A stretch of 64,000 nt of DNA from Bacteroidota bacterium (lineage in GTDB: Bacteria; Bacteroidota; Bacteroidia; Bacteroidales; F082). Position numbers and translations under genes: made by a program. The notes under the pieces were generated by a model. That model did no database searches, was not told the origin of the DNA, and saw only the letters and a program-made list of their open reading frames with translations. Location of the stretch: contig JAHLLA010000009.1 in NCBI GenBank assembly GCA_020444415.1, positions 47,046-111,045 on the forward strand. Direction: 5' to 3'. Positions 24,975 through 34,485 of the stretch are shown here, piece after piece (within the stretch, counting starts at the first letter, position 1; each line of letters begins with the position of its first letter).

Positions 24975-27900
24975 TTGAAAAAAGTAACCAATAAGTATCA
25001 AATTCATTTCTATTTAATAAGTGCCATATGTTTGCTTATAGCTTTTTATTTGATGCAATATGGGGTCGGGAAATATCATGCTGAAACCGCTTTAAAAAGC
25101 AGGTTCGAGGAAAATTTGATTGAGCGGCAATTAAAATTGGAAACAACTTCGCATAGAATATTGGAGATTCTCAGGAACGACCCAATTTCCAACTGGCCCT
25201 CCCTTGAAAGATTATTAAACCCTGAAGGCATCAACGCCCAGCTATTTATGGAGGATTCATTGATCTTTTGGAACTCCAACCATATAAAGAATCAATTAGC
25301 GGATGTATCAGTTGCGAAGCTCGATACGATTATCAAAGAGAAAACCGGTTGGTATTTGCTACATATGGAACAAACCAATGATTTTAAAATATTTTTGTTC
25401 GAATTGATAAAATCTGAATATCCATTTCAAAATAAATTTCTTCCTTCCATTGCCAATGCGGTCTTTATATCGACAAATAATATTCAACTTACAAATAGTT
25501 TAAACGATGCTCAATATGTCATTTCAGGACAAAACGGAAGCCCCCTCATTGGATTAATATTTATTGAAGACGGGGACTATAGCCAACAGTTTTTATTGTG
25601 GCTTTTTTTAGTTTTTGTGTCGGCATATATCTTTATTATTTTATGGATCAGCAGCTTGTATAAGCGGTTTTCATTTATTATTCCGAATAAAAAGTACGCT
25701 TTTATCATTTTTATAGCCGATCTTGTTCTATTGCGTCTGGCTGATTTCTATTTTTATTACCCCGCAGTTTTAAAGCAGTCTTTTCTATTCGAGCCTCAAT
25801 TTGACATCATGGTGGGCATGAACTCCGTGGGTGATCTTGTCCTGACAACTATTATTTTAATCAGCATATTATTTCGGTTTAATAAGTGGGTAAAGAGAGA
25901 AAAGACGCCCCCTGATTCAAAAAATAAGTATCTAAAACATGCCCTTGCTATGGGGTTGATGTGGATTGTTACAATTAGCTCTTTCTATATAATTTGCAGG
26001 ATGATTGGCATCTTGAAAATTAATCCTGCACTTGGCATTCAGCTTACCGGCTACAAGGATGTCCTTCCCGTATTGGTTATTCTCCTGACAAATGTCGTGT
26101 TGTTTTTAATGGTTCGTGCCATTAATTATTATTCTTTAAACCGGCAGATAAGTCTCGTCTACAAAATATTGTTTGTTAGTATGCTGGCCATTCTATCTCT
26201 ATTATTTATGATGGATAATCCGGTTATCGTCATTGGTAGTTTGGGCTATATTCTCTTACTGATCAGTATTTTTTCATTTGTGAAGGATACGCTCAATGTA
26301 AAGTTTTTGAAATACTTGTTATACCTGATCATATTTGCAGCCGCCAATGCCCTTGTTATTAACGAATCGGTTCATAAGGAAAAAGATACCAACCAGGAAA
26401 AAACAGCGCATTACCTCGCGCAAAAAAAAGACATCAATTTAGAGAAGACATTTTCTGAATTTACAACGAATATCAAGGCAGACACCGTGTTGCATCTCAT
26501 CCTTGAAAATTATTCAGACGATCCGGAATTTGCCATAAATGAATACCTGAAAGCGAGATATTTTAAAAAAATATCCGGAAAGTATGATATACAATTAACC
26601 CTCTGTTCTGAAGATGAACTCCTGGAAATTCAGCCAGAAGGGATACTCATAGGATGTGATGCTTATTTCAATGGCTTAATCCAGGATTATGGCGATTCAA
26701 CAGGCATTTCCAACCTGTATTTGCAAAATAGCACGCCTGAGAGCATTTATTATATCGGGCTTATCGAAAACGATATGATGCGCATGATGGACGATGAAAT
26801 AAACATGTATTTGGAATTCTTTTTTACATATGTACCTGAAGGTTTGGGATACCCCGAGTTGCTGGTGGATAATAAAACACTCGCATACGATTTATCGGGT
26901 TATGCATTTGCCAAATACAGCAACGATAAGCTGGTGTATAAATTTGGCGATTTCGCATACTATACCGATTATTCATCCATTCGCGAATTTCCGGCTGGTG
27001 AATTTTATAATTATTCGGAATACCGGCATTTTAAATTAACAACCACAGGCGGTGATACACTTATTATCAGCAGGCCGGTGGTTACTGTATCAGAACAAAT
27101 GGCAACTTTTTCGATTATGTTGCTGCTATTGGGGATGATAGCCCTTATCGTTTTTCTTACCTTCTTCAGCAGGCAGGCATTGTCTTATTTTACGATGAGT
27201 TTCAGAACACGCCTTCAGGTGTTTTTTATCGGCACTATTTCAGCTACCATTTTAATTATTGCCATCATCACTACCTATTATGCAGAAAACAGCAACAAGG
27301 AGCGACTGATTACACAATTGAATGAAAAAACATATTCCGTACTTATCGAATTGCAACATAAGTTAGGAACGATCAATTCATTCGATGAGTTTCCGGTAGA
27401 CGAATTGCAACCCTTATTGCGTAAATTTTCATTGGTCTTTTTCTCTGACATCAATGTATATGATGCATCAGGAAAACTTGTAGCAAGTTCGAGGCCCGAA
27501 ATATTTAAAAAAGGATTGCTGTCCGAACGTATCAGCCCGCTTGCATTTGAAGAAATAAATGTGGATAAAAAACTTTTTTATACGGCCGAAGAAAAAATAG
27601 GGGAACTGGCCTATTACTCATCCTACGTGCCTTTAAATCTTGGCGATAATGAACCCATTGGTATTGTCAACCTGCCCTATTTTGCCCGCCAAACCGAAGT
27701 GAAAAAGTCATATTATCTGATGATCTTTTCTTTCTTGAATTTATTTGTTGTAGCGGGTATCCTGGGTACTTTCATCGCACTGCTGATATCAAAATTACTA
27801 ACCAAGCCACTGGTTGTACTACAGCAGAGTTTGTCCGAGATCAGAATTGATGAACAAAATGAACGAATAGAATGGATGGCGGATGATGAAATAGGTATGC

Positions 27901-28643
27901 TTATTAAAGAATACAACCAGATGGTGGATAAACTTGAACAAAGTGCCGAATTGTTAAAACATTCGGAGCGCGAGAGTGCCTGGCGCGAAGTTGCAAGACA
28001 AATTGCCCACGAAATTAAAAATCCACTTACCCCGATGAAACTTAATATTCAATACCTTGAAAAGGCTTATAATGAAGACGATCCGGCACTTCAGGATAAA
28101 GTAATAACCATCAGCAAATCGCTAATTCAGCAAATTGATACCCTGGATAAGGTTGCCGAAATGTTTTCTGATTTCGCAAAGTCAAACATCAGAAAAATGG
28201 ATGAGGTTGAGCTGCTGGGGGTGATAAAATCAACCGTGGCATTGTTTAAAAACTACGAGCATATCACTTTCAGAATTATTCATGATGAAAATGAATATTA
28301 TACAAAAGCCATTGAAAAAGATTTGATCAGGTTGTTTAATAATTTGATCAAAAATGCGGTTCAGTCATTAGATAATACAGCGGATGCAAAAATCGAAATA
28401 TCCATAACCCATTCCGTTTCATATATTGAAGTGAAGATAGCTGATAATGGAAAAGGTATTGATGAAGCATTTAAAAATAAAGTATTTCAACCCTATTTTA
28501 CAACTAAATCAGGAGGTACGGGCCTCGGACTGGCCATTGTGAAAAACATCATAAATGAAACCGGCGGCAATATTTCATTTGAATCATCCAAAAACGGAAC
28601 AGTTTTTTACTTACAGTTCAATCGCTCCGATGCGCTGAAATAA
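24975..28643 (+). CDS. Large sensor histidine kinase (NtrY-like)
   Basis: 1,222 residues, beginning at a TTG codon that is the only in-frame start giving the N-terminal membrane helix (YLISAICLLIAFYLMQYG). A sensor region is followed by about seven membrane helices near 215-460, another extracytoplasmic region near 470-700, further helices near 710-770 and 915-940, and HAMP (about 940-1000). The dimerisation/phosphoacceptor box is VARQIAHEIKNPLTPMKLNIQYLEKAY with His about 1012. HATPase motifs N (NNLIKNAVQSL), G1 (DNGKGI), F (FQPYFTTK) and G2 (GGTGLGLAIVKNI) are complete. This matches large NtrY-type kinases. No response regulator is adjacent. Confidence 0.88.
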   Translation: MKKVTNKYQIHFYLISAICLLIAFYLMQYGVGKYHAETALKSRFEENLIERQLKLETTSHRILEILRNDPISNWPSLERLLNPEGINAQLFMEDSLIFWNSNHIKNQLADVSVAKLDTIIKEKTGWYLLHMEQTNDFKIFLFELIKSEYPFQNKFLPSIANAVFISTNNIQLTNSLNDAQYVISGQNGSPLIGLIFIEDGDYSQQFLLWLFLVFVSAYIFIILWISSLYKRFSFIIPNKKYAFIIFIADLVLLRLADFYFYYPAVLKQSFLFEPQFDIMVGMNSVGDLVLTTIILISILFRFNKWVKREKTPPDSKNKYLKHALAMGLMWIVTISSFYIICRMIGILKINPALGIQLTGYKDVLPVLVILLTNVVLFLMVRAINYYSLNRQISLVYKILFVSMLAILSLLFMMDNPVIVIGSLGYILLLISIFSFVKDTLNVKFLKYLLYLIIFAAANALVINESVHKEKDTNQEKTAHYLAQKKDINLEKTFSEFTTNIKADTVLHLILENYSDDPEFAINEYLKARYFKKISGKYDIQLTLCSEDELLEIQPEGILIGCDAYFNGLIQDYGDSTGISNLYLQNSTPESIYYIGLIENDMMRMMDDEINMYLEFFFTYVPEGLGYPELLVDNKTLAYDLSGYAFAKYSNDKLVYKFGDFAYYTDYSSIREFPAGEFYNYSEYRHFKLTTTGGDTLIISRPVVTVSEQMATFSIMLLLLGMIALIVFLTFFSRQALSYFTMSFRTRLQVFFIGTISATILIIAIITTYYAENSNKERLITQLNEKTYSVLIELQHKLGTINSFDEFPVDELQPLLRKFSLVFFSDINVYDASGKLVASSRPEIFKKGLLSERISPLAFEEINVDKKLFYTAEEKIGELAYYSSYVPLNLGDNEPIGIVNLPYFARQTEVKKSYYLMIFSFLNLFVVAGILGTFIALLISKLLTKPLVVLQQSLSEIRIDEQNERIEWMADDEIGMLIKEYNQMVDKLEQSAELLKHSERESAWREVARQIAHEIKNPLTPMKLNIQYLEKAYNEDDPALQDKVITISKSLIQQIDTLDKVAEMFSDFAKSNIRKMDEVELLGVIKSTVALFKNYEHITFRIIHDENEYYTKAIEKDLIRLFNNLIKNAVQSLDNTADAKIEISITHSVSYIEVKIADNGKGIDEAFKNKVFQPYFTTKSGGTGLGLAIVKNIINETGGNISFESSKNGTVFYLQFNRSDALK

Positions 28644-28691
28644 TTCTTTTTTCTATTCGTGAATAAACCAAAATCAACGGATATTATTCTC

Positions 28692-28699
28692 TACTTTTG
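28692..28699 (+). promoter_or_regulatory. Promoter -7 box of the flippase gene
   Basis: TACTTTTG fits TAnnTTTG. It overlaps an in-frame TTG (28697-28699), which argues that translation of the flippase begins at the ATG at 28712 rather than at that TTG. No clear TTTG sits at the usual upstream spacing. Confidence 0.5.
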
Positions 28700-28711
28700 G
28701 GAAACCTAATC

Positions 28712-30172
28712 ATGGCAAACAATCCATTAAAACGATTGGCGGGTGAAACTGCCGTTTATGGCCTGGGAACAATAGTCCCAAGGCTACTGAATTATTTTTT
28801 AGTTCCATTTTATACCCGGATATTTGACGAAGCTGCTTATGGGCAGATTACCGAATTGTATGCCTGGGTAGCCATCGTTATGGTGGTGCTGACCTATGGT
28901 ATGGAAACTGCGTTTTTCAGGTACGCCAACCAGGAAAAAGATGCAAGCAAAGTATTCAATACGGCAACAACTTCCTTACTGGTTACATCCCTCTTATTTA
29001 TTGCAATTGTAGTGTTGTTTTTAGGCGATATTGCTTCTGCCATTCAGTATGAAGGAAACAGCGAATACATCATTTTACTCGCTTTTATTGTAGCCATTGA
29101 TGCTTTCACTTCGCTTCCTTTTGCCTATTTAAGGTATAAGAACAAAGCAAAAAGGTTTTCATTTATTAAGATCACAAGCGTATTTGTTAATATTTTTCTG
29201 AATTTTTTATTTCTGCTGATCATCCCCAAACTATTTGGTGACAGAATCCAGGAAATGCCGATTTACAAAGACAGCCAGCTCATCGTATTCGTGTTTATCG
29301 CAAACCTGATCAGTACCATAGTGTCCCTCCTCCTTTTATGGCCGGAGTTGAGGGTGTTCAAAATTCAGATGGACAAAGCCATGCTAAGTAAAATGCTGTC
29401 GTATGGATTACCGATTCTGATTATAGGTTTTGCCGGCATGATCAACGAAGTTTCCGATAAAATTTTACTAAAATACCTGCTGCCTGACGATGTTGATGCG
29501 CAGGCACAAATTGGTATTTACGGCGCTAATTATAAACTGGCCATTTTGATGACGTTGTTTATCCAGATGTTCAGGTATGCGGCTGAGCCTTTCTTTTTTG
29601 CCGAATCGGATAAAAAAAATGCAAGGGAAACATACAGCAATGTGATGACCTACTTCGTGATTTTTACCTTGATCATTTTCCTGGGGATCACGCTTTTTAT
29701 GGATGTATTTAAATATTTCATTGGCCCGACTTTCTGGGCAGGATTGATGATTGTTCCCATCGTGTTGGCTGCTAAACTTTTTCTGGGCGTTTTCTACAAT
29801 CTTTCTGTCTGGTATAAACTTACCAATAAAACGCTTTACGGGGCTGCTATAGCTATTTTTGGGGCTGTTATAACCATTGTATTAAATATCATATTAATAC
29901 CAAAATACGGCTTTATAGGCTCTGCATGGGCTAATTTCTTTTGTTACCTAGGTATGATGCTGACCTCCTATTTCTGGGGACGAAAAATTTACAAGGTGAA
30001 TTACGAGATTAAAAAATTACTGGCTTATGCACTGCTGGCAGGATTCATTTATTACCTATCCACCATCATTAAAGTTGACAATGCAATCATATCGTTTCTG
30101 ATCAGTTCAATGCTCTTCCTGGCATACGTGGGTATTGCCTTCATAAATGAAAGAAGACTTCTAAGGACCTAA
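28712..30172 (+). CDS. Polysaccharide flippase (Wzx-type, MOP superfamily)
   Basis: 486 residues from MANNPLKRLAGETAVYGLGTIVPRLLNYFLVPFYTRIF, a typical N-terminus of MOP/oligosaccharide flippases, with about 14 hydrophobic membrane segments along the chain. The pattern LTYGMETAFFRYANQEKD and the mid-protein SKMLSYGLPILIIGFAGMINEVSDKILLKYLL (with the second-half repeat) are characteristic. It moves lipid-linked saccharides across the inner membrane. It is followed by dut, TPR and envelope genes on the same strand. Confidence 0.85.
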   Translation: MANNPLKRLAGETAVYGLGTIVPRLLNYFLVPFYTRIFDEAAYGQITELYAWVAIVMVVLTYGMETAFFRYANQEKDASKVFNTATTSLLVTSLLFIAIVVLFLGDIASAIQYEGNSEYIILLAFIVAIDAFTSLPFAYLRYKNKAKRFSFIKITSVFVNIFLNFLFLLIIPKLFGDRIQEMPIYKDSQLIVFVFIANLISTIVSLLLLWPELRVFKIQMDKAMLSKMLSYGLPILIIGFAGMINEVSDKILLKYLLPDDVDAQAQIGIYGANYKLAILMTLFIQMFRYAAEPFFFAESDKKNARETYSNVMTYFVIFTLIIFLGITLFMDVFKYFIGPTFWAGLMIVPIVLAAKLFLGVFYNLSVWYKLTNKTLYGAAIAIFGAVITIVLNIILIPKYGFIGSAWANFFCYLGMMLTSYFWGRKIYKVNYEIKKLLAYALLAGFIYYLSTIIKVDNAIISFLISSMLFLAYVGIAFINERRLLRT

Positions 30173-30183
30173 AAAGAACATGA

Positions 30184-30213
30184 CCCTGATCACAATCGGG
30201 AATCTGTTTTTAT
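30184..30213 (+). terminator. Possible terminator of the flippase gene
   Basis: CCCTGAT (30184-30190) can pair with ATCGGG (30195-30200) with one bulged T, followed by AATCTGTTTTTATTTT. The U-rich tail begins 6 nt after the stem. The stem is short, so confidence is moderate. Confidence 0.4.
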
Positions 30214-30219
30214 TTTGAT

Positions 30220-30227
30220 TATTTTTG
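30220..30227 (+). promoter_or_regulatory. Promoter -7 box of dut
   Basis: TATTTTTG matches TAnnTTTG, 45 nt before the dut start codon and just after the possible terminator of the flippase gene. It suggests that dut and the following genes form a separate transcription unit. Confidence 0.45.
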
Positions 30228-30272
30228 CCAGCCTATAACTTTTTTTGAATAAATATTCTGAAAATTAAATAG

Positions 30273-30707
30273 ATGCAGATTAGAATAGTTAATAAATCAA
30301 AGCATGCCCTTCCCGAATATGAAACCGAGGCTTCTGCTGGGATGGATTTAAGAGCCAATTTGGATAAGCCAATAACACTTTCACCTTTACAACGCACATT
30401 GGTGCCAACTGGATTGTTCATTGAATTACCGGTAGGTTTCGAAGCGCAGGTTCGTCCAAGGAGCGGTCTGGCAATAAAGCATGGCATCAGCGTCTTAAAT
30501 TCGCCTGGTACCATCGATGCCGATTACAGGGGAGAAATTAAAGTCATTCTTGTAAATTTATCAGATCAGCCATTTGAGATTCAGGATGGAGAACGCATTG
30601 CACAAATGATTATTTCAGCGCATGTTCAGGCCCAACTTGAAGAAGTAGATATGCTGACAGAAACAACTCGGGGTGCCGGTGGATTTGGCCATACAGGTCA
30701 TAAATAA
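30273..30707 (+). CDS. dut: dUTP diphosphatase
   Basis: A 144-residue trimeric dUTPase, hydrolysing dUTP to dUMP and pyrophosphate. All five motifs are present: [11 protein letters not shown] (motif 1), [11 protein letters not shown] (2), [17 protein letters not shown] (3), RIAQMII (4) and the C-terminal [10 protein letters not shown] (5) that closes over the active site. First gene of an operon with TPR, DUF4292 and EnvC-like genes, a common arrangement in Bacteroidota. Confidence 0.95.
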   Translation: MQIRIVNKSKHALPEYETEASAGMDLRANLDKPITLSPLQRTLVPTGLFIELPVGFEAQVRPRSGLAIKHGISVLNSPGTIDADYRGEIKVILVNLSDQPFEIQDGERIAQMIISAHVQAQLEEVDMLTETTRGAGGFGHTGHK

Positions 30708-30721
30708 GAAGCGAAAAACAT

Positions 30722-32446
30722 ATGAAAAAACGACTTTCAGTCATATACCTTTTAATTTTTTTATTGCTGCAGGGAGCATGCTATGCCCAAAAGCGTAACA
30801 AGAAAAACGAGGAAAAACTCACCGAAAAACAACGTTACGAAGCAACTGACCTTTTTTCTAAAGCGATTATCCAGAAGGAGTTAGGAAAAACTACCAACGC
30901 TCTGGATTTATTGAATGAATCACTGGCGATTAACCCAGGGGATCCAGCGGCTTTGTACGAAAAAGCAAGAATCCTGTTTTATGTCGGTCGAAAAGATGAG
31001 GCCATGAATGTAGCGCGTGAAGCTGTTACGCTCGATCCTGCCAATAAATGGTATAAAGTATTTTATGCCAACATGGCAAAAGCCAACGAAATGTACAGGG
31101 AGTATATCTCCATATATGAAGATTTGGTAGAACAATATCCCAGCGATTTTAACTTTCTAAATGAATTGGCATACGGTTACAATTATACCGCTGAATACAA
31201 GAAATCGATAGATGTTTACGATAAACTTGAAGAGATTACCGGTATCAACGAGCCTTTGATTAATCAAAAAGTACAACTATACGATAAGATTGGAGATAAG
31301 GATGCTGCTGTAAAGGAATACGAAAAATTGATCGAACTTAATCCTGGCGAACCTAGATATTATGCCTTACTGGCTGAATATTGTTCCAGAAATAATATGA
31401 ATGAAAAAGCAATTGAAGCTTATGAAAAAATTGTTGAATTAAGTCCGAATGATCCCTATGTGCATATTTCCCTGGCTGATTATTATAAAAAGAACGGGGA
31501 TTCCCAAAAAGCTTTTGAAGAATTGAAGACAGGTCTTGCAAATCCGGATTTACAGCTGGATACCAAGATCAACATTCTGATTGCTTATTACACCGGTAAC
31601 CTTGATACAGAGCAGAAAAAGCAGGCCCTTGAGTTATCGCAAATACTTAAAAGGACCCATCCAGAAGAAGTATTGGCCGAGACTTTTTATGCTTCAATGT
31701 TATATGAAAATGAGGAATATAGTGAGGCGCGCGACATTTTGAAGCGCGTGCTGGAAGACAATGTTCAAAAATATGTGATTTGGGAGCAACTGCTATTTTG
31801 CGATCTGTATTTGGAAGATTATACAAATTTGTTAACCGATTCGGAAGAAGCCATAGATTATTTTCCCAATTACCCTTTGCCCTATTTATTTGCGGGAATT
31901 AGCAGCTTCCAGCTAAAAGATTATGTTAAGGCAAAAGCTTACCTTGAATCTGGTAAAGATTATGTGGTAAACAACAATGCTTTATTGGAGCAATTTTATA
32001 ATTCGTTAGGAGATACCTATAATGAGTTGGGTGAGCACGAAGCATCCTATGTGGCCTACGACAAAGTGCTGGCCATGAATCCAAAAAATGCGCTGGTGCT
32101 GAATAATTATGCCTATTACCTTTCACTGCGGTCAGAACAACTTGAAAAAGCCGAAAAAATGGCCAAATTAGCCGTTGAAATAGATCCCTATAATCAAAAT
32201 AATCTGGATACTTACGCCTGGGTTTTGTATAAACTCAATAAATATGAAGAAGCTCTCGGATGGATCAAAAAGGCTTATAATAATGGTGGAGAGGAAAGCG
32301 GTGTGGTGTTGGAGCATTACGGCGACATCCTTTATCAGCTAAATAAAAAAGACGAAGCGCTTGAATATTGGAAACGAGCGCTCAACAAAGATGACTATTC
32401 AGAATTGTTACAGAAAAAAGTAAACGACAAAAAACTATATGAATAA
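30722..32446 (+). CDS. Exported tetratricopeptide-repeat protein
   Basis: 574 residues with a signal peptide ending at QGACYA (possible lipobox LLLQGAC, so it may be a lipoprotein with Cys20). About eleven or twelve TPR units follow (for example ALDLLNESLAINPGDPAALYEKARILFYVGRKDEAMNVAREAVTLDPANKWY and the C-terminal AYYLSLRSEQLEKAEKMAKLAVEIDPYNQNNLDTYAWVLYKLNKYEEALGW). TPRs serve as protein-binding scaffolds; here the partner is probably in envelope biogenesis, given the neighbours. Starts 14 nt after dut and overlaps the DUF4292 gene by 8 nt. Confidence 0.88.
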   Translation: MKKRLSVIYLLIFLLLQGACYAQKRNKKNEEKLTEKQRYEATDLFSKAIIQKELGKTTNALDLLNESLAINPGDPAALYEKARILFYVGRKDEAMNVAREAVTLDPANKWYKVFYANMAKANEMYREYISIYEDLVEQYPSDFNFLNELAYGYNYTAEYKKSIDVYDKLEEITGINEPLINQKVQLYDKIGDKDAAVKEYEKLIELNPGEPRYYALLAEYCSRNNMNEKAIEAYEKIVELSPNDPYVHISLADYYKKNGDSQKAFEELKTGLANPDLQLDTKINILIAYYTGNLDTEQKKQALELSQILKRTHPEEVLAETFYASMLYENEEYSEARDILKRVLEDNVQKYVIWEQLLFCDLYLEDYTNLLTDSEEAIDYFPNYPLPYLFAGISSFQLKDYVKAKAYLESGKDYVVNNNALLEQFYNSLGDTYNELGEHEASYVAYDKVLAMNPKNALVLNNYAYYLSLRSEQLEKAEKMAKLAVEIDPYNQNNLDTYAWVLYKLNKYEEALGWIKKAYNNGGEESGVVLEHYGDILYQLNKKDEALEYWKRALNKDDYSELLQKKVNDKKLYE

Positions 32447-33266
32447 GCGGATTTCATTCATACTTGTTTTTATTGCTGCAATCCTGCTCGTTTCCTCATG
32501 CAGGTCAACACGCTCAGCGTTAAAAAGGCCACTCAAAGAATATGGGTTCGATTATTTGTACAAAAAAATGCTCGAAAACCAGGTTAATTTCTCTTACTTA
32601 AGCGCAAAATTTAATGTGGTTTATTACCAGGGTAAAAAGAAAACGGACTTAAGAGGCCAGTTCAGGATAAAAAAAGATAGTTTAACATGGATATCACTAT
32701 CGCCGGCACTGGGGATAGAAGCAGCGAGAATTTTATTGAGTGACGATTCAGTAAAATTCATCAACCGTCTTAACAAAACATATTTTACCGGAGAATACAA
32801 GCTGATTGATAGCTTATTAAATACAACCCTTGATTATTCCATACTTGAAGCCATGATACTGGGTAACGAATTAACAGAATACGACATCAATAAATTCAGG
32901 GCTTCCATTGATGGCGGACTATATCGTATTACCATACAGGAAAGGCGAAAAATTAGAAAATACCTGAAAACTAACGAGATAAGCTCCAAAGTGTTGGTGC
33001 AAAATATCTGGCTTAATCCTGATAATTTTAAAATCAACAAAGTAGAACTCAAAGAACTTGGTGATGATAATAGAAAGCTGGAGGTAATCTATATGGACTA
33101 TCAGGAAGTAGATGGTATTTTATTACCCGAAGAAGTTCAAATCAACATATCCGCTTCAACACCCATTGATATTAATATACGGTTTGGGAAAACTGAAATC
33201 AATGAGCCTTTGAGATTTCCTTTTGCCATTCCGCGAAAATATGACGAGCTTATTACAAGCCCTTAA
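32439..33266 (+). CDS. DUF4292 lipoprotein
   Basis: A 275-residue protein with lipobox SSCRS (LVSSC, Cys21) and a beta-rich body: FNVVYYQGKKKTDLRGQFRIKKDSLTWISLSPALGIEAARILLSDDSVKFINRLNKTYFTGEYKLIDSLL and a LolA/LppM-like closing region VDGILLPEEVQINISASTPIDINIRFGKTEINEPLRFPF. DUF4292 proteins resemble outer-membrane lipoprotein-handling folds and travel with the TPR and M23-like genes seen here. A role in outer-membrane assembly is a guess from context. Four nt upstream of the EnvC-like gene. Confidence 0.82.
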   Translation: MNKRISFILVFIAAILLVSSCRSTRSALKRPLKEYGFDYLYKKMLENQVNFSYLSAKFNVVYYQGKKKTDLRGQFRIKKDSLTWISLSPALGIEAARILLSDDSVKFINRLNKTYFTGEYKLIDSLLNTTLDYSILEAMILGNELTEYDINKFRASIDGGLYRITIQERRKIRKYLKTNEISSKVLVQNIWLNPDNFKINKVELKELGDDNRKLEVIYMDYQEVDGILLPEEVQINISASTPIDINIRFGKTEINEPLRFPFAIPRKYDELITSP

Positions 33267-33270
33267 TAAA

Positions 33271-34476
33271 ATGCATATTTCCCTTACAAAATATGGCATA
33301 CTTTTTTTACTAATTTCGGTTAGCCTGCTACTTAAATCACAGACGACCCGTCAACAGCTTGAAGAAAAGCGAAAACAGCTCGAATCGGAAATTTCATATA
33401 CGAATAAGCTGATCCAGCAAACGCAGGACTCAAAAAAAAATAATTTGTATGAATTAAGCCTGCTGAACACGAAAATTAATAAGCGAAGCGCGCTGGTGGC
33501 TACGCTAAAAAGTGAAATGTATGCATTGGATGGAGACATTGAATCCACTGACAGAAGTATCGTGTACCTGGATCGTGAGCTGAAGCAACTGAAACAGGAG
33601 TATGTAAAACTGGCTTATTTTGCATTTAAACATAAAAATGCTTACGACAAACTGATCTACCTATTTTCGGCAGAGGATTTGAACCAGGCCTATCAACGGT
33701 TGAGGTACCTCGATCAATTGAGCGAATTTATAAGAAGTGAAGCAGAAGAAATAAAACAATTGATGAAAACCAAAGAACAGTTGCTAAACGATCTGAGCAA
33801 GCAGAAAGCGGAAAAAAAGCAACTGTTGGAAAATGAAAACCTGCAATTATCAAAACTTGAAGTGGAACAAATCGGAAAAGACAAATTAAAAGCGGAATTA
33901 TCTAAAAGAGAGCGGGAATTAAAAAAATCATTAAAAGCCAAAGAGCAGGAATCGGAAAACCTGAATAAAAAGATCAAAGAAATTATTGCCAGCGTTACCA
34001 AGCCAAAACCGTCTGTTACTGGCAAAAACACCTATGAACTCACCCCGGAAGAAACGATTCTTTCCGAATCATTCGCAGCTAATAAAGGAAAACTACCCTG
34101 GCCTATTGAAAGAGGAGTGATCTCTGAAACCTATGGCGTACACCAGCATCCGGTGCTAAAAAATGTAAAAACCAAGAACAATGGAATTGATATTGCCACG
34201 GCAGAAAACTCGGAAGCGCGCTGTGTATTTGGTGGCGAGGTAGTAAGTATCACATCAATAACTGCTTCCAATAAAGCCGTAATTGTGAAACACGGTGAGT
34301 ACTTTACCGTGTATACAAATTTGGAGGAGGTGTTTGTGCGCAAAGGAGATAAAATAGACACAAAACAGGTCATCGGCCGTGTGCATACCAATATGGAAGG
34401 AAAAACCGAATTGCACTTCCAGGTATGGAAAGGCAAATTGATTCAAAATCCGTCCCAGTGGATCATCAATAAATAA
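33271..34476 (+). CDS. EnvC-like murein hydrolase activator (degenerate LytM domain)
   Basis: With the start at MHISLTKYG the protein has 401 residues: a signal peptide, a long coiled coil (about 30-235, many EKRKQLESEI and KQLLENENLQLSKLEVEQ segments) and a C-terminal LytM/M23 domain (about 275-400). The zinc site is broken: the first motif reads NNGID instead of HxGxD, and ELHFQVW has only one of the two His of HxH. This pattern fits EnvC/NlpD-type activators that bind amidases rather than peptidoglycan. An upstream in-frame ATG at 33223 lies inside the previous gene. Confidence 0.82.
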   Translation: MHISLTKYGILFLLISVSLLLKSQTTRQQLEEKRKQLESEISYTNKLIQQTQDSKKNNLYELSLLNTKINKRSALVATLKSEMYALDGDIESTDRSIVYLDRELKQLKQEYVKLAYFAFKHKNAYDKLIYLFSAEDLNQAYQRLRYLDQLSEFIRSEAEEIKQLMKTKEQLLNDLSKQKAEKKQLLENENLQLSKLEVEQIGKDKLKAELSKRERELKKSLKAKEQESENLNKKIKEIIASVTKPKPSVTGKNTYELTPEETILSESFAANKGKLPWPIERGVISETYGVHQHPVLKNVKTKNNGIDIATAENSEARCVFGGEVVSITSITASNKAVIVKHGEYFTVYTNLEEVFVRKGDKIDTKQVIGRVHTNMEGKTELHFQVWKGKLIQNPSQWIINK

Positions 34477-34485
34477 ATTTACTAT

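Noticed and set aside
27560..27568. TGTGGATAA, the reverse of the DnaA box TTATCCACA
   Set aside because: A single 9-mer within a coding region with no cluster, AT-rich unwinding region or dnaA gene. It is not evidence for oriC.
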